Positions 1-6,541 of a stretch of DNA of 14,489 bases are shown here, piece by piece. A program made the position numbers and the translations under genes. How positions within the stretch are numbered: position 1 is the stretch's first letter; each line of letters opens with the position of its first letter. The notes beneath the pieces were generated by a model. That model saw only the letters and a program-made list of their open reading frames with translations. It made no database searches and was not told where the DNA came from. Source of the stretch: Bacillota bacterium (GTDB taxonomy: Bacteria > Bacillota > Clostridia > Lachnospirales > Lachnospiraceae); assembly GCA_023398615.1 (NCBI GenBank), contig JAEWSD010000139.1, forward strand, positions 1-14,489, read 5' to 3'.

Positions 1-864
1 CTGATGCTGCCTCGGTACGCTCGGCTCCTTTCCCACTCTGCCGCAGCTTCTTAATTCCGCAATCCGTTCCATATCCTCGCCGTTGATTTTAAAATCAAAA
101 ACATCCATATTGTTGGCAATCCGTTCCTTATTTGTGGATTTGGGCAGCGGAATCACACCGTACTGCAGGACGAACCGAATGCAGATCTGGGCTACCGTCT
201 TACCATACTTTTCCGCCATATCCTTTAAAATCTGATGTCCAAATGCTTTTCCCTGGATCAGGGGACTCCAGCCTTCCATAATGATGTCGTTCCGGTTGCA
301 GAAGTCCAGCAGTTCATCCTCGATACACTGGGGATTGAACTGTACCTGGTTAACCATTGGCTTGATATATGCGCTATCTAAAAGTATCTGTAAATGCTCC
401 GTCAGGAAGTTACTGACTCCGATCGCACGTACCTTCCCGTCCTCATACAGCTTCTCAAAGGCACGCCAGGTATCCTTAATATCCTCTTCATAATGCTCCT
501 TATGTTCTTCAATAATCGGCCAGTGTATCAGGTACAGATCGAGGTAATCCAGCTGCATGCGTTTCAAGGATTCTTCAAAAGAGGCGATTGTCTTTTCATA
601 TCCGTGATCGGAATTCGGAAGCTTGCTTGTTACAAACAGCTCCTCCCGCTTTACTCCGCACTTCCTGACGCCTCTTCCTATTCCTGTTTCGTTGCAATAG
701 GCGGCAGCGGTATCAACATGCCTGCAGCCGCTTGCAACTGCATTGATAACAGCTTCCTCAGCCACGTCATCCGGCATTTTCCAGGTTCCGAGTCCGATGC
801 ACGGAATCAGGACTCCGTTCCGTAAAGTAAGTGCAGACGATATATCCGTAATGCTTCTATCCAT
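1..864 (-). CDS. aldo/keto reductase, 3' end beyond the window
   Basis: This is an NAD(P)H-dependent aldo/keto reductase, a cytoplasmic TIM-barrel enzyme that reduces aldehydes or ketones; the true substrate cannot be read from the sequence. My translation gives 288 codons with no stop before the left edge, so only the last few residues are missing (family proteins are about 270-290 residues). The catalytic tetrad is visible: Asp51 and Tyr56 in HVDTAAAYCNE, Lys81 in VTSKLP and His114 in YLIHWP. GVSNF, a GWSPL block and the cofactor-binding LPKSTNKERIANN motif follow in the usual order, and the C-terminal tail reads GRVGKEPS, close to the typical ending. The start at 864 is set by an AGGAAAGGAAAGA ribosome binding site and a promoter with an extended -10 box a short way upstream. 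It is divergent from the glycosylase gene to its right. Confidence 0.93.
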   Translation of the reverse strand, partial: MDRSITDISSALTLRNGVLIPCIGLGTWKMPDDVAEEAVINAVASGCRHVDTAAAYCNETGIGRGVRKCGVKREELFVTSKLPNSDHGYEKTIASFEESLKRMQLDYLDLYLIHWPIIEEHKEHYEEDIKDTWRAFEKLYEDGKVRAIGVSNFLTEHLQILLDSAYIKPMVNQVQFNPQCIEDELLDFCNRNDIIMEGWSPLIQGKAFGHQILKDMAEKYGKTVAQICIRFVLQYGVIPLPKSTNKERIANNMDVFDFKINGEDMERIAELRSCGRVGKEPSVPRQHQ

Positions 865-895
865 AAAAGTCTTTCCTTTCCTCTTGATATCCTAT

Positions 896-924
896 ATTAT
901 ACCACAGGAATTGCTTTTTACAGT
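896..924 (-). promoter_or_regulatory. sigma-A promoter for the aldo/keto reductase
   Basis: On the minus strand a perfect TATAAT (896-901) is preceded by TGG (902-904), an extended -10 element. The -35 region near 918-924 (CTGTAA/ACTGTA) is weak, as is usual with extended -10 promoters. The implied transcript start lies about 25 nt before the ATG at 864. Confidence 0.7.
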
Positions 925-963
925 ATTAAAATCGTTACGGCTGAACTGTAACTAAAATCCTGC

Positions 964-1010
964 CCTTACGTCTTTCGGCCTGCATTTACCCATTGATTCC
1001 GTAAGGCCGA
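964..1010. repeat. overlapping inverted repeats in the divergent intergenic region
   Basis: Two perfect 7-bp inverted pairs share bases: CCTTACG (964-970) with CGTAAGG (1000-1006), and TCGGCCT (975-981) with AGGCCGA (1004-1010). They overlap at 1004-1006, so only one can form fully at a time. There is no U-tract, so this is not an intrinsic terminator. It lies between the divergent aldo/keto reductase and glycosylase genes and could be an operator or chance. Confidence 0.35.
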
Positions 1011-1107
1011 TTCTGTATAATTAAATAATGTACCAATCTATTATAAGTGCAAAATTTACAGGAAAAAAATCATTATATTTAACCATAATTGCGACAAGGA
1101 AGATACC

Positions 1108-1968
1108 ATGTGGATAATCGAAGAGAAAAATACTGTAATCGTTAAAGAATTAGAAGACTTTATTCTCGAGCAAACACTGGAATGCGGCCAGTGCTTCCGC
1201 TATTACAGGATAAAAGAAAACCGTTACGTCATTATCGCCAGGCACAGACTGCTGGAAATCGAGCAGGTTGCAGACAGCCTGATCCTTTATGATACGTCCC
1301 TTTCCGATTTTGACCTTATCTGGCGGGATTACTTTGATCTGGATACCGATTATAAGGATATTAAACATTACCTGACGGCCAGGGATGCCAAAATGACGGA
1401 CATCATTGAAAAAGGATCGGGAATAAGGATATTAAACCAGGATTTCACGGAGACACTTATCTCCTTCATCCTGTCACAAAACAAGCAAATCCCCCAGATT
1501 AAACAAGTGGTGGAAAAGCTTTGCGTAAGATACGGCAAGTTCATACGGCAGTACAGAGGAACGGATTACTATGACTTCCCTTCCGTAGAAACACTGGGAA
1601 GCTTATCGGAGGAGGATTTCAGGGAATGCAAGGCGGGATTCCGCGCAAAATATCTCGTAGATGCCTGTTCGAAATTAGCTGACGGCTTCATCAATGAGAA
1701 TGAATTAAAAAAACTTTCTTCTGCCGATATGCAAAAGGTATTGTGTTCAATAAAGGGTGTGGGTGAAAAGGTGTCAAACTGTGTCCTTTTATATGGGCTG
1801 AGACAAAAAGAATCTTTCCCAATCGACGTATGGATAAAGAGAATCCTTGAAAAGCTTTACTTTAATGAAGAAACAAAGCTGGACCGGCTTCAGGTTTTCT
1901 CAGAGGAAAGGTTCGGAAAGTACGGAGGATATGCACAGCAGTATCTGTTCTATTACTCCAGAAGCTAA
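1108..1968 (+). CDS. ogg: 8-oxoguanine DNA glycosylase (OGG1-like, HhH-GPD)
   Basis: This is a base-excision repair enzyme that removes 8-oxoguanine from DNA and usually also has AP-lyase activity. The 286-residue protein has an OGG1-type N-terminal domain (about 1-105, with ECGQCFRY at 25-32), then the HhH-GPD fold with SFILSQNKQIPQI at 119-131. The helix-hairpin-helix reads KGVGEKVSNCVLLYGL; Lys221 is at the position of the Schiff-base lysine and Asp240 in FPIDVW is the catalytic aspartate. Length and motif order agree with clostridial Ogg proteins. The start at 1108 follows an AAGGAAG ribosome binding site with normal spacing. The gene faces queL, and only four bases separate the two stop codons, with no visible terminator between them. 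Substrate preference (8-oxoG paired with C) is inferred from the family. Confidence 0.92.
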   Translation: MWIIEEKNTVIVKELEDFILEQTLECGQCFRYYRIKENRYVIIARHRLLEIEQVADSLILYDTSLSDFDLIWRDYFDLDTDYKDIKHYLTARDAKMTDIIEKGSGIRILNQDFTETLISFILSQNKQIPQIKQVVEKLCVRYGKFIRQYRGTDYYDFPSVETLGSLSEEDFRECKAGFRAKYLVDACSKLADGFINENELKKLSSADMQKVLCSIKGVGEKVSNCVLLYGLRQKESFPIDVWIKRILEKLYFNEETKLDRLQVFSEERFGKYGGYAQQYLFYYSRS

Positions 1969-1972
1969 ATTC

Positions 1973-2662
1973 TTAATCCCCTACCCCAAAATCCGTATTC
2001 TCATATAATACCTCTATCGAAGGGTCCTCCGCCAGGAAGGAATATGCTTCCGTAAACCATCGGACCAGATCGTCATCACGCTCTACAGTTGTAGAATTAT
2101 TAGTATATATATTAACGGTGCCAAGCTTAAAATATTCTTTTAGAATACGGATATCCTCCGCAATCATTTCCTTTGTCTGTCCTCTTATCCCTACCATCAG
2201 GCAGGGCGAATCAAAATATTCTCTGACCTGTTCCGGAGATTTAAAATCGGCATGTTTATTAAGAAACCCCTGACGGAACTCATTATGAAAGGTCTCCACG
2301 CCGATTTTAAACGTAATCGGGATTCCCATGTAAGCCTTCAGCTGCGCCAGCTTCCTGCGGTACATCCAATGGCTTTCGAAAAACAGGCGGTCTATCTTTT
2401 TATCCCGTATAATCCTCCGTATCAAAGCCAATGTGCCTTCGGGCAATTCAAAGCAGCTGCCCGAATTGATTACTTCCAGCGCACCGAATTCTCCGGTTAC
2501 CCTTAAGAGAACCTCTTCATTCAGACGGAGCATCTCTTCCGGGTCTTTCGAATTGTCCGAAATATAATCACAAAAGCTGCATTTTCCCCATGCACAGGGA
2601 TAGGACTTTAATAAAACGATTTCACGGCAGTTTTTATTGGTTATCCTGCTGTATCGGTTCAT
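1973..2662 (-). CDS. queL: radical SAM protein, probable queuine lyase QueL
   Basis: A 229-residue compact radical SAM protein. The cluster-binding site is Cys23, Cys28 and Cys31 in CAWGKCSFCDY, spaced CX4CX2C rather than the usual CX3CX2C. The following segments (FESHWMYRR near 95, KIGVETFHNEFRQGF near 118-132, VGIRGQT near 157) suit a radical SAM barrel. QueL enzymes of Clostridia are small radical SAM lyases that release queuine from queuosine 5'-phosphate in salvage of this tRNA modification precursor. I assign that role mainly from context: the gene overlaps the upstream ECF S-component gene by 29 nt, and that pair is headed by a preQ1-I riboswitch. GGGAGGA lies 8 nt before the ATG at 2662. 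Radical SAM class is near certain from the Cys motif; the specific QueL function is inferred. Confidence 0.72.
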   Translation of the reverse strand: MNRYSRITNKNCREIVLLKSYPCAWGKCSFCDYISDNSKDPEEMLRLNEEVLLRVTGEFGALEVINSGSCFELPEGTLALIRRIIRDKKIDRLFFESHWMYRRKLAQLKAYMGIPITFKIGVETFHNEFRQGFLNKHADFKSPEQVREYFDSPCLMVGIRGQTKEMIAEDIRILKEYFKLGTVNIYTNNSTTVERDDDLVRWFTEAYSFLAEDPSIEVLYENTDFGVGD

Positions 2663-3224
2663 CCGTGTTTCCTCCCTTTATAAGCCTAAGGATATCCTTA
2701 GGAATACGTTTCGTTGTCTCCAGTACCAGGATCAAAGCCAGAAAACGGTCCAGGTAATCCGTAATAAGCTGCACTGCAAAAACGCTTGCCGTCAAATTCA
2801 AGCCGCATTTGTCAAGAAGCTGGACAATATAAGAGGAACCGGAAGAGGTCACTCCGCCAAAAAGCCCGGCTGCAATAATTGCCCCGATAACACTGCCCGG
2901 GAATACAAGCAGCAGGTTTCCGGCAGGCAGGGTAAACCAGTTTTTCGTAATTCTTTTAAAAAGTAATCCCGTCATGATGCCGGTTGCAGCATTTGCCGGA
3001 ATAAAATACAGGGAATAAATATCAATCGTTATACCGCTGATCAGCCCGCTTATAATACTGGGCAGGATTCCGTAAAACGGCCCCGACACCGCAGCCACCA
3101 GGACAGTCCCTATGGCATCAAGATAGACAGGCAGTCTAAGAGATAAGGCCAGTGTCGACCCTGCTATATTAAGAACCGCTCCGAAAGCGATAAAACAAAT
3201 TTGAGATGCAGTAATTTTCCTCAT
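2634..3224 (-). CDS. ECF transporter S component, queuosine-precursor type (QueT/QrtT-like)
   Basis: A 196-residue integral membrane protein with about six hydrophobic segments (first near 6-26, then about 31-47, 49-70, 72-90, 100-120 and 140-170), the size and shape of the substrate-binding subunit of an energy-coupling factor importer. It would work with a shared EcfA/EcfA'/EcfT module encoded elsewhere. The start is set at 3224 because AAAAGGAGTT lies just before this ATG. The frame stays open for 63 more codons up to 3413, but that stretch is made of hairpins and I do not treat it as coding. A preQ1-I riboswitch upstream and the overlapping QueL-like gene downstream point to uptake of preQ1, preQ0, queuine or queuosine. 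The transporter class is well supported; the substrate is inferred from the riboswitch. Confidence 0.82.
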   Translation of the reverse strand: MRKITASQICFIAFGAVLNIAGSTLALSLRLPVYLDAIGTVLVAAVSGPFYGILPSIISGLISGITIDIYSLYFIPANAATGIMTGLLFKRITKNWFTLPAGNLLLVFPGSVIGAIIAAGLFGGVTSSGSSYIVQLLDKCGLNLTASVFAVQLITDYLDRFLALILVLETTKRIPKDILRLIKGGNTDEPIQQDNQ

Positions 3225-3255
3225 AATAACTCCTTTTGCCTTTTCAAAAAAGAAA

Positions 3256-3286
3256 CTCGCGCGCCGAGCGCGGCCGGCTTTGCCGG
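3256..3286. repeat. GC-rich hairpin pair in the queuosine transporter leader
   Basis: Two adjacent hairpins: CCGGC (3274-3278) with GCCGG (3282-3286) around TTT, and CGCGC (3260-3264) with GCGCG (3268-3272) around a 3-nt loop. On the minus strand they are followed by a T-rich run (3246-3255), so this could be a second, weaker terminator just before the transporter ribosome binding site. Its local G+C content is far above the surroundings. Confidence 0.45.
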
Positions 3287-3315
3287 TAAAATTCCATACG
3301 CGCGAAGTGTGCCCC

Positions 3316-3375
3316 CATAGCGGAGCGCTTTTATCGTATAGGACGAACTTCCTATACGATAAAAAAAGCGCTATG
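3316..3375. repeat. long imperfect palindrome with a perfect 15-bp hairpin core
   Basis: The core arms are TTTTATCGTATAGGA (3329-3343) and its exact complement (3350-3364), around a 6-nt loop. Outside a 3-nt bulge the pairing continues with AGCGC/GCGCT, and the outer edges CATAGC (3316-3321) and GCTATG (3370-3375) are again complementary. It lies between the riboswitch terminator and the transporter gene. The shape suggests a dispersed palindromic repeat, but a second copy is not present in this window. Confidence 0.65.
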
Positions 3376-3394
3376 CCCCTAAGAACATAACGCT
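3361..3394 (-). terminator. intrinsic terminator of the preQ1 riboswitch
   Basis: On the minus strand AGCGTTATG (3386-3394) pairs over 9 bp (one G-U) with CATAGCGCT (3367-3375) around a 10-nt loop, and a run of seven T (3361-3367) follows. It begins about 30 nt after the aptamer, the usual place for the expression platform. The loop carries TTCTTAG, which can pair with CTAAGGA at the 3' end of the aptamer (one G-U), a possible competing structure. The 3' arm is shared with the long palindrome next to it. Confidence 0.72.
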
Positions 3395-3422
3395 GCTGAT
3401 TTATCCTTTGCATTTTAAATCC

Positions 3423-3456
3423 TTAGTTTTTTATACTGGGAAGTTCTCGAACCAGT
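3423..3456 (-). promoter_or_regulatory. preQ1-I riboswitch aptamer
   Basis: A 34-nt minus-strand element with all parts of the class I preQ1 aptamer and the same length as the Bacillus subtilis queC aptamer. Stem P1 is ACTGG (3452-3456) with CCAGT, the loop begins TTC right after GG, the second strand contains CTTCCC, and the invariant A-rich tail ATAAAAAACTAA ends the element and would fold into the H-type pseudoknot. It senses preQ1, the queuosine precursor, and here heads the transporter and queL genes. A terminator lies downstream, so transcriptional control is likely; the tail also runs into AAGGA, so a translational element is possible. A 6-bp hairpin (3458-3473) and a 14-bp palindrome (3471-3484) lie just upstream. 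Confidence 0.92.
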
Positions 3457-3494
3457 CCAAGGCGTAAGCCTTGCATTAATGCAATAATATTCTG

Positions 3495-4277
3495 TTATTC
3501 ATGAATGGAATTAAATAAATTGATCACCGGCATATTGTAAGTAATGCTCTTTGATGCATAGTAATTCGCATCTTCCTTATCCTGATCCTCATTCTCTTCC
3601 TTTTTCGTCAATTCTTCCAGAAAAAGCAAATAGTCATCATAGGAAAAAATTGCGTCCATGTCCTGCAAAAGAGCTCCTTCTCCGTCGGAAAGATCAGGCA
3701 TGCTTACGGTTACCGGCGGCACTGCGGGAACCTGTACCGGGCCGGGCACGGCGGGTGCCTTGGATTCATACGAACCGGCATTGATCTCCTGTCCCATATA
3801 GTTCGTAACCTTCACGACATAATTCTGTGTCTCTTTAAACGGAGGTATCCCGCCGTATTTCGCAACATTGCCGCTGCCTGCATTGTAGGCGGCCAGGGCT
3901 AAGCTGGTATCTCCGTTATACTTCTTAAGCAATCCGGATATGTATTTGGCGCCTCCCATAATATTCTGTTCCGGGTCAAACGCATCTGTTACACCAAGTG
4001 ATGCGGCCGTAGCCGGCATTAACTGCATAACGCCCTGCGCTCCGCATCTGGATACCGCGTTTGCATTAAAGTCAGATTCCGCCTTGCCTATTGCTTTCAG
4101 CAGGTTTACCGGTACGTCATATTTCTTTGCGGCCTTATCAAATATCTCATCTAAGCTTTTAGATTCACCCAGGAAGGAAGAAAAGTCAGCATTCCGGGCA
4201 CCGGAAGAATTCTTTCCGGCATTGACAGTATTTACGTTCTTCCAGTCCACATTTGAAACACCATTCACTTCAGACAT
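3495..4277 (-). CDS. lytic transglycosylase (SLT domain) without a signal peptide
   Basis: A 260-residue protein with a goose-type/Slt lysozyme fold at about 40-165 that cleaves peptidoglycan to 1,6-anhydro-muropeptides. The catalytic glutamate is Glu67 in AIGKAESDFN, followed by the signature GAQGVMQLMPATA (79-91), NIMGGAKYISGLL (105-117) and LALAAYNAGSGNVAKYGG (126-143). The C-terminal third is a Pro/Val-rich linker (about 173-195) and an acidic tail. The N-terminus (MSEVNGVSNVDWKNV) is polar, so there is no Sec signal or anchor, odd for an enzyme that must reach the wall. Some clostridial and flagellar transglycosylases look like this and leave by another route. AAGGAGAA precedes the ATG at 4277. 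Substrate class is firm; the cellular role is open. Confidence 0.88.
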   Translation of the reverse strand: MSEVNGVSNVDWKNVNTVNAGKNSSGARNADFSSFLGESKSLDEIFDKAAKKYDVPVNLLKAIGKAESDFNANAVSRCGAQGVMQLMPATAASLGVTDAFDPEQNIMGGAKYISGLLKKYNGDTSLALAAYNAGSGNVAKYGGIPPFKETQNYVVKVTNYMGQEINAGSYESKAPAVPGPVQVPAVPPVTVSMPDLSDGEGALLQDMDAIFSYDDYLLFLEELTKKEENEDQDKEDANYYASKSITYNMPVINLFNSIHE

Positions 4278-4325
4278 AACATTCTCCTTACAAACTTTAT
4301 CCTTTGATCAAAGCATCCTATAATC

Positions 4326-4354
4326 ATATTACTATTATTTGCATAATCTTTCAA
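4326..4354 (-). promoter_or_regulatory. probable sigma-A promoter of the transglycosylase gene
   Basis: On the minus strand TTGAAA (4349-4354) and TAATAT (4326-4331) are 17 bp apart, giving 5/6 and 4/6 consensus matches. A perfect 12-bp palindrome, CTTTGATCAAAG (4302-4313), lies in the leader between this promoter and the ribosome binding site and may be an operator. Confidence 0.5.
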
Positions 4355-4422
4355 GTATAAAATGAACCGGGCATACGAAATTAAATATTAAGGTTATAAT
4401 CTGCTCTTTTCATAATGCTTTA

Positions 4423-5460
4423 CTAATATAAACGATAGATATATGTCTTCTCGTAATCCCCATAGAATTCAACCGACATAGTTTTATCAGTCAAGTTATA
4501 GATACTCGACCATTTTGCTTCACCAGGCGTAGTATTTTCCTCTAATAGCTTAAATGCATCCTCTATTGATATAATACCATCCGTTTCTGACAGTGTCTTT
4601 TCAAATGCGCGATATCGATCAGAACTATATCCCAGATGCTTTTCGTTATTAAATGAAAGCATATTTGTTGCTATCTGGTAATTACCTTCTTTCTTCACAA
4701 TCTTCATTTCACCATCAACATAGTCGATAACAGCACTATTACCATCTGCATCTGCAATCATGTAATGTGATGGATACTTATCAGCCATTTTGATATTATA
4801 CTGTAATAACTGTTTGATAGCATCCTCTACACTTATCGCCTTTTCAATCGTAAGTCGAACTACAGCATAATCATACAAGGTTATTTTATTATCATTAATA
4901 TCAGATTTGGAGCCTTTCGGAACTGACATGCCACCGATTGCAACACCCTTTTCATTCATACCATCAAAGGTATAATACGGAGCAGCAAGAGCGGTAAGCT
5001 TTGAAACCAGATTCGTATTATTCCAATTCACATTATGAAGATTTGCCATTCCTAACGTCTTAAAGCCATTTTGGGAATTCGTTTTAAGAACAAATGGTAT
5101 TGTTACTTCTGTATCTAAGTTTCTAGCCAAAATATAATCGCCCTCAGGAGTCTTTGCAAAAAATGTAGAACACTCAAAATTGTCATAGTAAATTTTAGGA
5201 ATACCTTTTAATAGATTCGCATCCATATAATTAATATATTCATTATAATTCTTTGAACCTGTCTTAAGGTATTTATCAAAAGCATACTCCCCCTTGTAAT
5301 TCATCTCATATACCGGAATATCATTAATTTTCTTAATAGAGCTGATAGTAATGATTTCATTATAAAAGCTGATATATATAATACCAACGGACAGCAAGAT
5401 AAGGCATAATAAAACCAAAACTGCATTCCTGCATATTCTTTTTCTATATTTCCCCTTCAA
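4423..5460 (-). CDS. membrane-anchored Ntn amide hydrolase (choloylglycine hydrolase/C45-like)
   Basis: A 345-residue protein with one N-terminal hydrophobic segment (about 12-32) after a basic stretch, then an extracytoplasmic cysteine N-terminal-nucleophile hydrolase domain. The candidate nucleophile is Cys97 in FECSTFFAK, followed by ARNLDTE (112-118), GMNEKGVAIGGM (167-178), the strand-rich HYMIADADGNSAVIDY block, and SSDRYRAFEKTL near the end, as in bile salt hydrolases, penicillin V acylases and C45/acid-ceramidase-like enzymes. The reaction is linear amide bond cleavage; the substrate is unknown. The start is TTG at 5460, behind GGTGAGG and directly after an in-frame stop; the first internal ATG would remove the anchor. 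An 8-codon upstream reading frame ends on this start. The gene is visibly richer in A+T than its neighbours, suggesting transfer. Confidence 0.83.
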   Translation of the reverse strand: MKGKYRKRICRNAVLVLLCLILLSVGIIYISFYNEIITISSIKKINDIPVYEMNYKGEYAFDKYLKTGSKNYNEYINYMDANLLKGIPKIYYDNFECSTFFAKTPEGDYILARNLDTEVTIPFVLKTNSQNGFKTLGMANLHNVNWNNTNLVSKLTALAAPYYTFDGMNEKGVAIGGMSVPKGSKSDINDNKITLYDYAVVRLTIEKAISVEDAIKQLLQYNIKMADKYPSHYMIADADGNSAVIDYVDGEMKIVKKEGNYQIATNMLSFNNEKHLGYSSDRYRAFEKTLSETDGIISIEDAFKLLEENTTPGEAKWSSIYNLTDKTMSVEFYGDYEKTYIYRLY

Positions 5461-5483
5461 CTATGATTCCTCACCTTTTCCAT
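5457..5483 (-). other. 8-codon upstream reading frame overlapping the TTG start
   Basis: ATG at 5483 encodes MEKVRNHS and stops at TGA (5457-5459), which overlaps the TTG start of the hydrolase as TTGA. AAGGGA lies 6 nt before this ATG. It may couple translation to the weak TTG start. The other reading is that a base was lost and the real hydrolase begins MEKVRNHS followed by LKGKYRKR. Confidence 0.35.
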
Positions 5484-5569
5484 AATCGGTCCCTTTTTGG
5501 AAGATTAATGATCATCCTGCACTCGATTACTCCATGAATATTTTTAATAATAACTATTAGTCGTTTCAA

Positions 5570-6388
5570 TTATTTTTTTATGGTAATTGAATTTAAAAGG
5601 TATTCACCCATAAGGCTTACATCAGGCTTTGTGTTATCTCCGATATCCCAAACCTGCACTTCGATAACATAATCGTCAAGAAAGATATCATATATTATCT
5701 GATCCATAGAAACATCATCTATTTTTGTATTAAATTCAGATTTAAAAGCTGTCCCGAGTTTTGATTCATAATCACTCATTTTGATATCTGAAATGGTTAC
5801 AGCCGAACCTCCCTGAGAATATAGATTCGTAAGATACTCTTCCGTCATTAAGGTTTCCAGGTATTCTTTCGCCGTACTATATTCGGTTTTTGCTGTGCCG
5901 GTATAGCTTATTATGATTTCCAAAAAAGAAAGCGGATTTGTAATATCGGCAGACTTGGGGAAAAACTGCAATGCCGCAGAACCATTCTGATCATATAAAA
6001 CCTCAGATGTCCAGTCCTTGGGTATTACATAACTTACCTTCCCGGATGTAAGCTTTTGTGACTCAAATGCGGTTACCTTGCAGCTGTATTTCTTCTTATT
6101 AACGGTAGCGGTTATGGTAGCGGTTCCTGCCTTTTTTGCCGTAACCTTGCCGGTCTTGCCGACTGTCGCCACCGATTTGTTACTGGATGTCCAGGTGGCC
6201 TTCTGCTTCGTTCCCGTAATCTTTAAGGTCTGTGATTTCCCTACCTCAAGTGTCAGATTCTTCTGACTCAGCTTAACTGCTGCCGCCTGTGCCGTTGCTA
6301 CCCCGCTAACGGGTAAGGTTGCCGGTGAAACGAAAGACAGCACCATAAGTAACACAAAAACTTTTAATAACGCCCTAAACTTCTTCAT
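5570..6388 (-). CDS. secreted Big_2 (bacterial Ig-like) domain protein
   Basis: A 272-residue exported protein. Residues 1-37 form a signal peptide (basic start, hydrophobic core about 8-22, AQAAA before the mature end). Residues 38-107 are one Big_2/BID_2 Ig-like domain, with the typical LTLEVGKSQTLKITGT, WTSSNKSVATVGKTGKVTAKKAGTATITAT pattern. The C-terminal domain (about 112-272, beginning YVIPKDWTSEV) resembles small alpha/beta lipoprotein-type domains of the PsbP/Mog1 kind, but I cannot assign it. No sortase motif or extra membrane segment is visible, so it is probably free or loosely bound at the cell surface. GGAGGAAGAAG precedes the ATG at 6388. It is divergent from the beta-lactamase-like gene and 109 nt upstream of the amide hydrolase; function unknown. 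Confidence 0.85.
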   Translation of the reverse strand: MKKFRALLKVFVLLMVLSFVSPATLPVSGVATAQAAAVKLSQKNLTLEVGKSQTLKITGTKQKATWTSSNKSVATVGKTGKVTAKKAGTATITATVNKKKYSCKVTAFESQKLTSGKVSYVIPKDWTSEVLYDQNGSAALQFFPKSADITNPLSFLEIIISYTGTAKTEYSTAKEYLETLMTEEYLTNLYSQGGSAVTISDIKMSDYESKLGTAFKSEFNTKIDDVSMDQIIYDIFLDDYVIEVQVWDIGDNTKPDVSLMGEYLLNSITIKK

Positions 6389-6461
6389 TAAATCTTCTTC
6401 CTCCCTGTTTTCTATTTAAAATCTTTGTCATGCACATTATTACACAATAAGGTGTTAAACA

Positions 6462-6490
6462 ATTATACAACGGAAGATTAATAATTACCA
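6462..6490 (-). promoter_or_regulatory. probable promoter of the Big_2 protein gene
   Basis: On the minus strand a perfect TATAAT lies at 6462-6467, with a poor -35 (TGGTAA, 6485-6490) 17 bp upstream. The implied leader is about 65-70 nt long. Confidence 0.45.
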
Positions 6491-6541
6491 GTAAATTTTT
6501 CCTTTTAAAGATTAAAATTTGGTTAAATATGCCTGTCGTAA

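Noticed and set aside
394..825. A plus-strand open frame of 143 codons
   Set aside because: It is the shadow of the aldo/keto reductase, whose full motif set reads on the minus strand.
3471..3484. Perfect 14-bp palindrome TTGCATTAATGCAA upstream of the riboswitch as an operator
   Set aside because: A/T-rich short palindromes are common by chance, and no convincing promoter could be placed around it.
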